A stretch of 55,977 bases of DNA from contig NZ_BAPT01000037.1 of assembly GCF_025995235.1 (NCBI RefSeq), forward strand, positions 1 through 55,977. The letters run 5' to 3'. Below are positions 31,493 through 40,252 of this stretch, one piece after another (the first letter of the stretch is position 1; each line of letters starts with the position of its first letter). The position numbers and the translations under genes are program-made. This stretch comes from Ameyamaea chiangmaiensis. Lineage in GTDB: Bacteria > Pseudomonadota > Alphaproteobacteria > Acetobacterales > Acetobacteraceae. The notes under the pieces were generated by a model that had not been told where the DNA came from, did not search any database, and worked only from the letters and a program-made list of their open reading frames with translations.

Positions 31493-33508
31493 ATGAGCGC
31501 TGAGTTTGATGTCCAGGAGCACCTGTGGATTACGCTATCGGACGGATGTCGCCTGGGCGCGCGGCTCTGGCTGCCACGTACGGCATATGAGCAGCGTGTG
31601 CCCGCGATTATGGAATATATCCCCTATCGCAAGGGTGACGGTACACGTGCGCGCGATGAGCCTATGCACGGCTACTTTGCGCAGAACGGATATGCCGCGA
31701 TCCGCGTGGACATGCGCGGCAGCGGTGAATCGGACGGCCATCTCGCCGACGAGTACCTGCGACAGGAACAGGATGACGCGCTGGAGGTGATCGACTGGAT
31801 CGCACGCCAGCCGTGGTGCAGCGGCGCGGTCGGTATGATGGGTAAATCCTGGGGCGGGTTCAATGCGTTACAGGTGGCGGCACGGCGGCCGGCGGCCTTG
31901 CGCGCCATCGTGACGGCCTATTCAACGGATGACCGCTTTGCTGACGATATTCATTTTATGGGTGGTTGTCTTCTCAACGACAATCTCTGGTGGGGCAGCA
32001 TCATGCTGGCCTATCAGGGCCGACCGCCCGATCCGGCGATAGCGGGTGACGACTGGCGTGCCATCTGGCGTGCGCGGATCGATGCCATGCCGTTCTTCCC
32101 CGCCGTCTGGGCTGGGCACCAGTCGTACGATGCCTACTGGCGACACGGCTCGGTGCGTGAGGACTACAGCGCCATCGTCTGCCCTGTCCTGATCGTCGGC
32201 GGTTGGGTCGACAGCTATACCAATGCGGTGCCGCGACTTCTGGAAGGTCTGACCGTGCCGCGTCAGGCGATTATCGGGCCGTGGGGACATGTCTACCCAC
32301 AGGATGGCGTGCCCGGACCCGCCATCGGCTTTCTCCAGGACGTCACGCGGTGGTGGGACCGATGGTTGAAAGACACCGGCGGGGACGTCACGGACATGCC
32401 GGCCGTGCGTGCCTTTCTTCAGGACCCGATGCCGCCGGATGCCACGCGGGCCGAGGCCTCTGGCCGCTGGGTATCGGAAGGCTCGTGGCCGTCATCGATG
32501 ATTGAACACCGCGACTGGTCGCTTCGCGGTGACGGCGGGCTGGGCCAGCCGGACCACAGTGAAACGCTGCTACGTATCTGCACGCCCCAAAGCCACGGAC
32601 GGGCCGGTGGCGAGTGGATGGGCACGGGTTGCCGTGGTGAAATGCCGCTTGATCAACGTCTCGACGATGGTTTTGCGACCGTGTTTCAAACCGGACCCCT
32701 GGCCCAGACTTGCGAGGTGCTCGGGGTGCCGACCCTCCGGGTCGAGTTGTGCAGTGACCAGCCTGTCGCGACATTGGTGGTGCGGCTGTCCGATGTCGCG
32801 CCCGATGGGCGTGCCGAACGCGTGTCGTATCAGGTGTTGAACCTGACCCATCGTAATGGACATGCGACGCCTGCCCCGATGGAGCCTGGTCGCCTTGTTC
32901 CGGTCACCGTGACGTTAAGCGCGTGCGGACACCGCTTTGCGGCCGGACACCGTATTCGCGTGGCCCTTGGAACAACCTACTGGCCGATGATCTGGCCGGC
33001 ACCACAGGTCGCGACACTGATGCTCCGCCCGGCGGGTTCCATTCTGACACTCCCCTGCCGGACGACCCCGCCAGAACAGGAGAGAGCGGTCGTGTTCGAC
33101 CCGCCGGTGCATGGCCCCGTGACACCAGTGACGCAACTGGAGGCCGGACGCTTGCAACGGCACTTTGCCTTCGATGCGGTGTCCGGCGTTTCGACCTACG
33201 TGACCGATGCGGTAGGGGGCGTCTTTGGTGAAGGTGTACAGAAATTTGATGAGACGGACACGGTCATGGCACATTCCCTGCGCCGTGAGTTAACCATTCG
33301 AGACGATGACCCGCTGTCGGCGCGTTACGTGCTGACGCAATCTCTCCGGCTCTCGCGGCCGGAGTGTGACGCGCGGATTGAGACACGGACCGAGATGACG
33401 TCTGACGCACATCATTTCCATCTCGCGGGTGTGTTGACGGTTCTGGACCACGGCGACGTATTTGCCAGACGGGAATGGCGGGAGAGTATCCCACGGACAC
33501 TGTTGTGA
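31493..33508 (+). CDS. CocE/NonD-family hydrolase, cytoplasmic
   Basis: This 671-residue protein starts at 'MSAEFDVQEHLWITLSDGCR', with no signal peptide. The nucleophile elbow is 'GKSWGG' (about Ser119), the acid lies in 'VGGWVDSYTNA' and the histidine in 'GPWGHVYPQ'. The C-terminal beta domain is the X-PepX_C type. It is a paralogue of the exported hydrolase at 21.3-23.4 kb. It lies between a POT transporter gene (1-base gap) and a ChoX-type binding protein gene (GTGA overlap), so it shares a transcript with two uptake components. A possible task is to release a quaternary amine or amino acid from an imported ester or peptide conjugate. The substrate cannot be read from the sequence. Confidence 0.8.
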   Translation: MSAEFDVQEHLWITLSDGCRLGARLWLPRTAYEQRVPAIMEYIPYRKGDGTRARDEPMHGYFAQNGYAAIRVDMRGSGESDGHLADEYLRQEQDDALEVIDWIARQPWCSGAVGMMGKSWGGFNALQVAARRPAALRAIVTAYSTDDRFADDIHFMGGCLLNDNLWWGSIMLAYQGRPPDPAIAGDDWRAIWRARIDAMPFFPAVWAGHQSYDAYWRHGSVREDYSAIVCPVLIVGGWVDSYTNAVPRLLEGLTVPRQAIIGPWGHVYPQDGVPGPAIGFLQDVTRWWDRWLKDTGGDVTDMPAVRAFLQDPMPPDATRAEASGRWVSEGSWPSSMIEHRDWSLRGDGGLGQPDHSETLLRICTPQSHGRAGGEWMGTGCRGEMPLDQRLDDGFATVFQTGPLAQTCEVLGVPTLRVELCSDQPVATLVVRLSDVAPDGRAERVSYQVLNLTHRNGHATPAPMEPGRLVPVTVTLSACGHRFAAGHRIRVALGTTYWPMIWPAPQVATLMLRPAGSILTLPCRTTPPEQERAVVFDPPVHGPVTPVTQLEAGRLQRHFAFDAVSGVSTYVTDAVGGVFGEGVQKFDETDTVMAHSLRRELTIRDDDPLSARYVLTQSLRLSRPECDARIETRTEMTSDAHHFHLAGVLTVLDHGDVFARREWRESIPRTLL

Positions 33509-34464
33509 GCATCTGTCGCGGCATCTCCGCGTTGGCGGCGCTGTGCATGACAGTCGTGCCGGTGTGCGCGATGGCTGAGACGCCGTCGTGTGGCACGGTG
33601 AGGATCGCGGAAGCCGGCTGGACCGACAACGCGGTCGCAACCGGTATCGCGGCTGAACTTCTGGACATGCTGGGCTATCACGCGGACACACCCCTGGTAA
33701 CGGTATCGCTGGCCTATGTCAGTATGCAGTCAGGCAAGATCGACGCCTTTCTGGGGGCCTGGAAGCCCGCGGGGGAGCGCGCGATCGCCCCGTATCTGGC
33801 GGACGGGAGTTTGCGTCTGCTGGCCACCAATCTGGCGGATGCGCACTACACGCTGGCCGTGCCGGATGAGACATGGAAGGCGGGGTTGCATGATTTTCGA
33901 GACATCTCACGTTTTGGCGCGCGACTGGGCTACGTGATCTATGGGCTTGAGGCCGGGAACAGCGGGAATGTGAAGGTTCTGTCGGCTATCACGCACAATG
34001 ACTTGGGTTTGGGGCGCTTCCGCCTGATTGAAAGCAGCGAGCAGGGCATGCTCAGTCAGGTGCAAAGAGATATCGACAGCCATCGGCCGATCGTATTCAT
34101 GGGGTGGGAGCCGCATCCGATGAACCAGCGCTTTCAGATGCATTATCTGACCGGAGGCGACGCCTATTTCGGGCCGGATCACGGCGCGAGCGTTCGAAGC
34201 GTGATCCGGGCCGGTTATGATACGACCTGTCCGAACGTGACGCGGCTTTTGAAGAATCTGAAGTTTTCCATTCCCATGGAAAACCGTCTTATGCAGGTGA
34301 TCCACGATCAGCATCTTGCATCGCGCGACGTGGCGCGCGCGTGGCTTCGTGCCCATCCGCAGAGTCTGGCGTCCTGGCTCGACGGTGTGACGACCTTCGA
34401 CGGAAAGCCCGCATGGCCTGCCGTAAAAGCGGTGTTGGTAGCCCCTGCACCAGGACCGACGTAA
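33505..34464 (+). CDS. ChoX-type quaternary-amine binding protein (OpuAC domain), orphan copy 1
   Basis: This protein of about 319 residues has a signal peptide ending near 'VPVCAMA'. The ChoX ligand-box residues are kept: the Trp and Asp of 'AGWTDN', the Trp of 'FLGAWKP', the Tyr of 'HYTLAVP' and the Trp of 'MGWEPHP', with the Asn loop 'EAGNSGN'. It should bind choline, betaine, carnitine or a similar cation in the periplasm. GTG 33505 overlaps the hydrolase stop by four bases (GTGA); an ATG at 33475 is also open. No ABC permease or ATPase gene is in the window. In Pseudomonas several such proteins share one distant CbcWV transporter, which may hold here. Confidence 0.85.
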   Translation: MSICRGISALAALCMTVVPVCAMAETPSCGTVRIAEAGWTDNAVATGIAAELLDMLGYHADTPLVTVSLAYVSMQSGKIDAFLGAWKPAGERAIAPYLADGSLRLLATNLADAHYTLAVPDETWKAGLHDFRDISRFGARLGYVIYGLEAGNSGNVKVLSAITHNDLGLGRFRLIESSEQGMLSQVQRDIDSHRPIVFMGWEPHPMNQRFQMHYLTGGDAYFGPDHGASVRSVIRAGYDTTCPNVTRLLKNLKFSIPMENRLMQVIHDQHLASRDVARAWLRAHPQSLASWLDGVTTFDGKPAWPAVKAVLVAPAPGPT

Positions 34465-34703
34465 GGGCGATGTCCCACGCGCCGGCCAAATGACTATTTT
34501 TAAACGGTATCACACGTGTAGGCCTGAAGCGTCGAACGCGACCCATAGGCTCTCGGCGCGTCCATCGGCAGGACGACGCCTCTGGCTCTTGGGTCCAGAA
34601 TATCAAGAACATCATATTCGCGCGACGTGCGCACTCTGACGTTGCGCAACCCGCGAGGTCGGGAACGCAATCCGTGCGATGGCGCTGAGCGTTCGATCTG
34701 GCT

Positions 34704-34735
34704 CTATGGCGACATAGAAGAAATTCATGGCGCGA
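34704..34735. promoter_or_regulatory. Candidate regulator site upstream of gbcA
   Basis: The 387-base gap before gbcA (34465-34851) holds no gene. ATGGCG occurs at 34706-34711 and again at 34727-34732, exactly 21 bp apart. The first copy continues as GGCGACAT, like the sites at 26033 and 46532; the second continues as GGCGCGA, a degenerate match. The left copy also lies in a dyad CTATG-GCGA-CATAG (34704-34717). It is 120-150 bases upstream of the gbcA start, suitable for an AraC-type activator. ATCGTTA also repeats at 34756 and 34773. Confidence 0.45.
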
Positions 34736-34851
34736 ATTGGCAAGTGCGGTAGTGTATCGTTATCGTAACGTCATCGTTAGGGTAGCTCCGCCTGAGCGGA
34801 TCCATCCCGCTCCACGTCTCAGTTTCGCCCTCCGTCGGAGACCGTTGTGCC

Positions 34852-36108
34852 ATGACGAACTACGATAGCGCCGCCATTCGCCAGTTGGTCGACCGTCGGC
34901 GACCACAGCACGCGCTGGAAAGTGCGTTCTACACCTCGCCTGAGGTTTTCGCGGCGGACATGGATGCGATCTTCCATCGGCACTGGCTCTATGTGGCCGT
35001 GGAATGTGAGGTGGCGGAGGCTGGCGATGCCGTGGTCGTGGATATCGGTGCATCGTCGGTCGTGATCGTGCGTGGCGATGACGACGAGATCCGCGCGTTC
35101 CACAATGTCTGCCGCCATCGTGGCGCACGTCTGCTGCCGCCGGGGCCGGCGATCGTCGGCAATCTGGTCTGTCCCTATCACGCCTGGACCTACGGGCTGG
35201 ATGGCAGGCTGAAGTTTGCCGAACATATGGGCGAAGGGTTCGATCATTCGTGTCTGGGGCTGCGCCCCGTGGCGCTGAAGTCGATGGCGGGATTGCTGTT
35301 CGTCTGCCTGTCCGACGACCCGCCGGATGATATGGACGACGTGATCCGTCAGATGGAACCGTATCTCGCGCCGCATGACCTGAAGAACACACGCGTCGCC
35401 CATACGGCGGACCTGATCGAGTACGGCAACTGGAAGCTCGTTCTGGAGAATAACCGCGAGTGTTATCACTGCATGCCCAACCACCCCGAACTGACCATTC
35501 CGCTTTTCGCCTACGGGTTCGGTTTCGCGCCCGAGGAACTGGACGCAGAGGAACTGGCGCAGGCCGAACGCTACGACACACTGCGCCGGACGTCCCATGA
35601 GCGTTGGGAAGCGGGTGGATTGCCCTCGCGCCTGATCGAGCATCTGGAGGACCGGCCCACCGGGTTTCGTACCGAGCGACTGCCGCTGGACGGCTCGGGC
35701 GAGAGCCAGACGATGGACACGATGGCGGCCTGCCGGGTGCCGCTGGGCGGCTTGCGCGACAAGGCGTCGGGCGGCCTGCATTTCTGGACCCAGCCCAACG
35801 CATGGCACCACTTCATGGGCGACCATGTCGTGACCTTTTCGGTCATTCCGCTTGATGAAGGTCGCACGCTGGTGCGTACCAAGTGGTTGGTCCACAAGGA
35901 TGCGGTCGAGGGCGTGGATTACGACGTGGAAAACCTGACCTGCGTATGGAACACCACGAACCGGCAGGATGCCGATCTGGTGGAGATGACGCAGCGCGGG
36001 GTGCGCGATCCGGCGTACATCCCTGGCCCCTATTCGCCGTATACCGAAGGGCTCGTGGAGAAATTCATGGAGTGGTACTGCATGCGTCTGAAGGCGTGTC
36101 TGGGTTGA
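34852..36108 (+). CDS. gbcA: Glycine betaine monooxygenase, Rieske oxygenase subunit
   Basis: This 418-residue protein has a Rieske [2Fe-2S] site formed by 'CRHRGARLL' and 'CPYHAWTYG' (C-X-H ... C-X2-H, about residues 86-107). The mononuclear iron site is in 'ENNRECYHCMPNHPEL' (about 201-216). With the GbcB reductase it removes one methyl group from glycine betaine as formaldehyde, giving dimethylglycine. It is the first gene of an operon that carries all later enzymes down to sarcosine. GGAGA lies about 11 bases before the ATG. Related Rieske enzymes act on carnitine (CntA) or proline betaine (Stc2), but the dgcA/dgcB neighbours fix this one as the betaine type. Confidence 0.92.
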   Translation: MTNYDSAAIRQLVDRRRPQHALESAFYTSPEVFAADMDAIFHRHWLYVAVECEVAEAGDAVVVDIGASSVVIVRGDDDEIRAFHNVCRHRGARLLPPGPAIVGNLVCPYHAWTYGLDGRLKFAEHMGEGFDHSCLGLRPVALKSMAGLLFVCLSDDPPDDMDDVIRQMEPYLAPHDLKNTRVAHTADLIEYGNWKLVLENNRECYHCMPNHPELTIPLFAYGFGFAPEELDAEELAQAERYDTLRRTSHERWEAGGLPSRLIEHLEDRPTGFRTERLPLDGSGESQTMDTMAACRVPLGGLRDKASGGLHFWTQPNAWHHFMGDHVVTFSVIPLDEGRTLVRTKWLVHKDAVEGVDYDVENLTCVWNTTNRQDADLVEMTQRGVRDPAYIPGPYSPYTEGLVEKFMEWYCMRLKACLG

Positions 36109-36136
36109 TGGGCCAGGTGCCCACATGGGGACGCCG

Positions 36137-37219
36137 ATGAGCGAATGTGATCTTCCCCCTTTCTGGGACCCGGAATCCGATGACGTGCTGGTCTGCCGCG
36201 CCGTGCGTCAGCAGACACACGATGTCGCTACCTTCGTCCTGACGGCGGCCCGGCCCAGACGGTTTCGCTACCGGCCCGGTCAATTCATGACCTTTACGGT
36301 CAGGATCGACGGTGCGGAGATCCATCGCTGCTACACGTTGTCGTCGTCGCCCACCCAGCCGGACTCGGTTGCGATCACGGTCAAACGCGTTCCCGGCGGC
36401 CCCGTCTCCAACTGGCTGCACGATCATCTGCGGCCGGGTATGGAGATCGCGGCGCTGGGCCCGATGGGAGATTTTACGCTCGATCCCCCGCCAGACAAGG
36501 CGCTGGAGAAATATGTCTTCCTGTCGGCGGGGAGCGGGATCACGCCGGTCATGTCGATGGCGCGCGCGCTGATCGACAGGCACTTCGATGTGGACGCGGT
36601 TTTTCTCCATTCCGCCCGCTCGCCCGACGATCTTGTCTTCGCGCGGGAACTGGCGTGGATGGCGGAGCAGGCGCCGTCGTTCCGGGTGCGCGCGATTTGC
36701 GGACGCGACACGCCGCATAGCCGCTGGCCAGGCGCGTTGGGCCGGCTGGACGCGCCGTTGCTGGCGCGCGAAGTGCCTGATCTGTGCGAACGTCGGCTTT
36801 TTGTGTGCGGACCGGAGGGATACCGGGCCTCGGTTCGCGCCCTGGCCGAGCAAGCCGGCCTGGACATGGCCCGTTACCATGACGAGAGTTTCGATTTTGG
36901 TGCGTTGACGGAGCAGGAGCCCGGCATTCCGGCGCAGATCGAGACACTGGACGCTGCGCGGCATACGGTCAGCTTTACGCGCAGCCGCCGCGAGATCGAA
37001 TGCGGCGCCGATACCTTCGTTCTCTCGGCGGCGCGGGCCGCGGGTATGCGGCTGCCGGCGTCCTGCGCCAAGGGCATGTGCGGGACGTGCAAATGCAAGC
37101 TGGTGTCCGGAACGGTGGAGATGCAGCATGACGGCGGGATTCGCCAGCGCGAGATCGACCAGGGCATGATCCTGATCTGCTGCGCGCGTCCGACCAGCGA
37201 CCTTGTGATCGAGCGCTAG
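36137..37219 (+). CDS. gbcB: Glycine betaine monooxygenase, ferredoxin reductase subunit
   Basis: This 360-residue protein has an N-terminal flavin domain ('RYRPGQFMTF', 'HRCYTLSSSP'), an NAD(P)H domain ('FLSAGSGITPVMSMA', 'LFVCGPEGY') and a C-terminal plant-type [2Fe-2S] ferredoxin ('SCAKGMCGTCKCKL' plus a later Cys in 'LICC'). It passes electrons from NAD(P)H to GbcA. It begins 28 bases after gbcA. ATG 36137 is preceded by a GGGGACG; ATG 36125, four codons earlier, is the other candidate. The order of domains (flavin, nucleotide, ferredoxin) is that of the GbcB/VanB-like class. Confidence 0.92.
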   Translation: MSECDLPPFWDPESDDVLVCRAVRQQTHDVATFVLTAARPRRFRYRPGQFMTFTVRIDGAEIHRCYTLSSSPTQPDSVAITVKRVPGGPVSNWLHDHLRPGMEIAALGPMGDFTLDPPPDKALEKYVFLSAGSGITPVMSMARALIDRHFDVDAVFLHSARSPDDLVFARELAWMAEQAPSFRVRAICGRDTPHSRWPGALGRLDAPLLAREVPDLCERRLFVCGPEGYRASVRALAEQAGLDMARYHDESFDFGALTEQEPGIPAQIETLDAARHTVSFTRSRREIECGADTFVLSAARAAGMRLPASCAKGMCGTCKCKLVSGTVEMQHDGGIRQREIDQGMILICCARPTSDLVIER

Positions 37220-37223
37220 AGCG

Positions 37224-38189
37224 ATGGCTCCACGCGCCAGCGACCTGGCCAGCCTACGCCGCTTCGGGTTCCTGACGCTGAAAAACTATTCGCTGATCGC
37301 GGTCAGTAACGCGATCGAGGCGTTGCGCATGGCCAACCGGGTGACCGGGTGCCAGGATTACGCATGGCGGGTGCTGAGTTTGGACGGAGCGCCGGTCGCC
37401 GCAAGCAACGGACTGGCGCTGCACCCGACCGAGGCGCTGGGGGAGGCCGAAGGGCTGGACGTGCTGTTCGTGTGTGGCGGCATCGATGTCCGTGCCGCCA
37501 CCAGTGAGAAACTGCGGATGACGCTGCGGCGCGTGGCGCGGCAGCGGATCGTGATCGGCGCGTTATGCACCGGGACGTTCGCGTTGGCCGACGCCGGGCT
37601 GCTGCGTGGCTATCGTTGTGCCATTCATTGGGAAAATCTGGGTGCTATACGCGAGGAATTCCCGGAGATCGACCTTGTGGACGAACTGTTCGTGATCGAT
37701 CGGGACCGGATGACCTGCACCGGTGGGGCGGTGCCGCTGGACCTGATGCTGCGGGTAATCGCCGCGCATGTCGGCGCGGCGCGGGCACGCGAGATCGCGA
37801 TGCAGTTTCTGCTGGCGCGCGATCGAGCCGGCAGCGAAGCACAGCCGCTGATCGCGCTGGACCCGCTGCCCCCCTCGCTGGGGCGGGCGGTGCAGTTGAT
37901 GGACAGCCATATTGACCAGAAACTGAGCGTGGGCGAGGTCGCGAGCGCCGCCGGCGTCTCGGAACGACAGCTGGAGCGCCTGTTCAGGGCCCATACCGGC
38001 TCGACGCCGGCCGCCTATCTGGCGGCGGCCCGGCTGGAACGTGCGCGACGTCTACTGCGCCAGACCGGCATGTCGGTGACCGATATCGGTGTAGCGTGCG
38101 GCTTTACGTCCCTGAGCCATTTTTCCACCGCCTTTCGTAACCGGTTCGGCTACGCGCCGCGCCTGGAACGCCAACAGCGGGCCCCTTGA
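37224..38189 (+). CDS. gbdR: GlxA-family AraC regulator, GbdR-like
   Basis: This 321-residue protein opens with 'RRFGFLTLKNYSLIAVSNAI', closely recalling GbdR, the glycine betaine/dimethylglycine-responsive activator of pseudomonads. The sensor domain (about 10-195) has 'IGALCTGTFALADAGLLRG' and 'AIHWENLGA'. The AraC domain has 'VGEVASAAGVSERQLERLF' and 'VTDIGVACGFTSLSHFSTAF'. It lies inside the catabolic operon, four bases after gbcB and ten before dgcA, which would give positive feedback. It is the best candidate to bind the CGAC pairs, although three related regulators are nearby. Confidence 0.8.
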   Translation: MAPRASDLASLRRFGFLTLKNYSLIAVSNAIEALRMANRVTGCQDYAWRVLSLDGAPVAASNGLALHPTEALGEAEGLDVLFVCGGIDVRAATSEKLRMTLRRVARQRIVIGALCTGTFALADAGLLRGYRCAIHWENLGAIREEFPEIDLVDELFVIDRDRMTCTGGAVPLDLMLRVIAAHVGAARAREIAMQFLLARDRAGSEAQPLIALDPLPPSLGRAVQLMDSHIDQKLSVGEVASAAGVSERQLERLFRAHTGSTPAAYLAAARLERARRLLRQTGMSVTDIGVACGFTSLSHFSTAFRNRFGYAPRLERQQRAP

Positions 38190-38199
38190 AGGAACAACC

Positions 38200-40248
38200 A
38201 TGCTGTCCCAAGCTGACGCCTTGCTCAAACCGTTGCGCATCAAATCGATGGTCATTCGCAACCGAGTGATGAGCACCAGCCACGCGCCGGGCTACGGTGT
38301 CGATGGCAAGCCACAGGAACGCTACCAGCTCTATCATGCCGAAAAGGCGAAAGGCGGCATCGGGCTGACCATGTTCGGTGGGTCCTCGTCGGTCGAACTG
38401 GACAGCCCGGCGACGCCGTGGAGCCAGATCGCCGTGTCCGACGACAGCGTGATCCCCTATTTCCGTCAGTTCGCGGAACGGGTGCATGGTCATGGTGCGC
38501 GGCTGATGATCCAGTTGACCCATATGGGGCGCCGGACACGGTGGGACACCGATGCGTGGCTGCCGGTGATCGCGCCCTCGGTCCGGCGTGAGCCGGCGTC
38601 ACGGTCGATTCCCAAGGAGATGGAGCCGGAGGATATTTCCCGTGTCGTCCGTGCCTTTGGCGCGGCGGCGCGGCGATGCCGCGAGGGTGGACTGGACGGG
38701 CTGGAAATCTCGGGCGCGCACGGGCACCTTCTGGATCAGTTCTGGAGCCCTTCGGTCAATCACCGGCACGATGCCTATGGCGGCAGTCTGGAGCACCGGA
38801 TGCGTTTCGGCATCGAGGTGCTGAGTGCGATCCGTGAGGCGACGGGGGACGATTACGTCGTCGGCATGCGCATGTCGGGTGACGAATTGCTCAAGGGCGG
38901 CCTGACCCAGGACGACTGCATCGCGATTGCCGAGGCATATGCCGGCCGCGGCCTGATCGACTTCGTCAACGTGATCGGCGGTCAGGCCCGCGACGAGATG
39001 GCGCACGCGGTATCGCTGCCCAACATGGCGTTTCCCGTCGCTCCCTTTCTCGGCCTCGCCAGTGCGATCAAGCGCGCGGTGGACATTCCCGTCTTCCATG
39101 CCCAACGCATCACCGATCTGGCGACGGCCGCCCGCGCGGTGGCCGAGGGGCATATCGACATGGTCGCAATGACCCGCGCGCACATTGCTGACCCGCATCT
39201 GGTCCATAAACTGGCGGAAGGGCGCGAGGACGATATCCGGCAATGCGTGGGGGCGGGCTACTGTATCGACCGGATCTATGTCGGCGGCGACGCGCTGTGC
39301 CTGCAGAATGCGGCGACGGGGCGCGAGGCGACGATGCCGCACGACATCCCGCCGGCGGAGGTATCGCGGCGGGTCGTGATTGTCGGCGCCGGGGTGGCGG
39401 GGCTGGAGGCGGCGCGGGTCTGCGCGCTCCGCGGTCACCACGTGACCGTGTTCGAGCGCGAGGACCGCACCGGCGGCCAGGTCAATCTGGCCGCGCGCGC
39501 GACGTGGCGCGAGGCCCTGTCGGGCATCGTGCGCTGGCTGGACGGGCAGGTGCGAAAACTGAATGTCGACCTGCGGCTGGGGCATGCCGCGACGGCGGCG
39601 GACATCGCGCTTGCCTCGCCGGATGTGGTGATCATGGCGACGGGAGGTCAGGCGATCCTGGGCGATGATCCGGGCAGCGACCTGCACCATACGACGCGCG
39701 ACGTGCTGGCGGGTCGTGTTACGCCTGCAGGTAGCGTTCTGCTGTTCGACGAGATGGGGCAGCATAATGCGGCCTCGGTCGCCGAACTTCTGGCCACGCG
39801 CGGCTGTCTGGTCGAACTGGTGACGCATGACCGGCTTGTCGCGCAGGAGGTCGGTACGACCAACCAGCCGGTACATCTGCGCGAATTCTATCGGCTGGGC
39901 GTGGTGACGACGCCCAACATGGAACTGACCGAAACGTGGCGCGAAGGCAATCGCCTGGTCGCTGTGCTGCGCAACACCATGACCGGCGCGGAGGAAGAGC
40001 GGGTGGTCGATCACATCGTGGTCGATCGCGGCGGCGCGCCTGACACGACGCTTTATGACGCGCTGAAAACGGCATCGCTCAACGCGGGCCAGACCGACAC
40101 GCACGCCTTGGTGGCCGGTTGCCCCCAGCCCGTGATGGGGCAGATAGGGGCCGGCGCATACGCGTTGTTTCGCATCGGCGATGCCGTGGCGGCGCGCAAT
40201 GTGCATGCCGCGCTCTATGACGCGCTCCGGCTGTGCAAGGATCTGTGA
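38200..40248 (+). CDS. dgcA: Dimethylglycine demethylase, FMN/4Fe-4S/FAD subunit
   Basis: This 682-residue protein resembles trimethylamine dehydrogenase and old yellow enzyme. The N-terminal FMN TIM barrel (1 to about 340) has 'MIQLTHMGRR' and 'GAHGHLLDQFWSPSVNHRHD'. The [4Fe-4S] cysteines follow ('CVGAGYCIDR' with 'DALCLQNAA'). Then comes a FAD/NAD-type domain ('VVIVGAGVAGLEAARVCA'). DgcA with DgcB oxidises dimethylglycine to sarcosine and formaldehyde. The ATG follows GAAGGAACAACC. Electrons should leave through DgcB and the electron-transfer flavoprotein encoded downstream. Confidence 0.9.
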   Translation: MLSQADALLKPLRIKSMVIRNRVMSTSHAPGYGVDGKPQERYQLYHAEKAKGGIGLTMFGGSSSVELDSPATPWSQIAVSDDSVIPYFRQFAERVHGHGARLMIQLTHMGRRTRWDTDAWLPVIAPSVRREPASRSIPKEMEPEDISRVVRAFGAAARRCREGGLDGLEISGAHGHLLDQFWSPSVNHRHDAYGGSLEHRMRFGIEVLSAIREATGDDYVVGMRMSGDELLKGGLTQDDCIAIAEAYAGRGLIDFVNVIGGQARDEMAHAVSLPNMAFPVAPFLGLASAIKRAVDIPVFHAQRITDLATAARAVAEGHIDMVAMTRAHIADPHLVHKLAEGREDDIRQCVGAGYCIDRIYVGGDALCLQNAATGREATMPHDIPPAEVSRRVVIVGAGVAGLEAARVCALRGHHVTVFEREDRTGGQVNLAARATWREALSGIVRWLDGQVRKLNVDLRLGHAATAADIALASPDVVIMATGGQAILGDDPGSDLHHTTRDVLAGRVTPAGSVLLFDEMGQHNAASVAELLATRGCLVELVTHDRLVAQEVGTTNQPVHLREFYRLGVVTTPNMELTETWREGNRLVAVLRNTMTGAEEERVVDHIVVDRGGAPDTTLYDALKTASLNAGQTDTHALVAGCPQPVMGQIGAGAYALFRIGDAVAARNVHAALYDALRLCKDL

Positions 40249-40252
40249 CACC

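Noticed and set aside
34760..36126. Minus-strand open frames of 347 and 435 codons opposite gbcA
   Set aside because: The plus strand encodes complete Rieske and iron motifs; the minus translations lack any recognisable domain.
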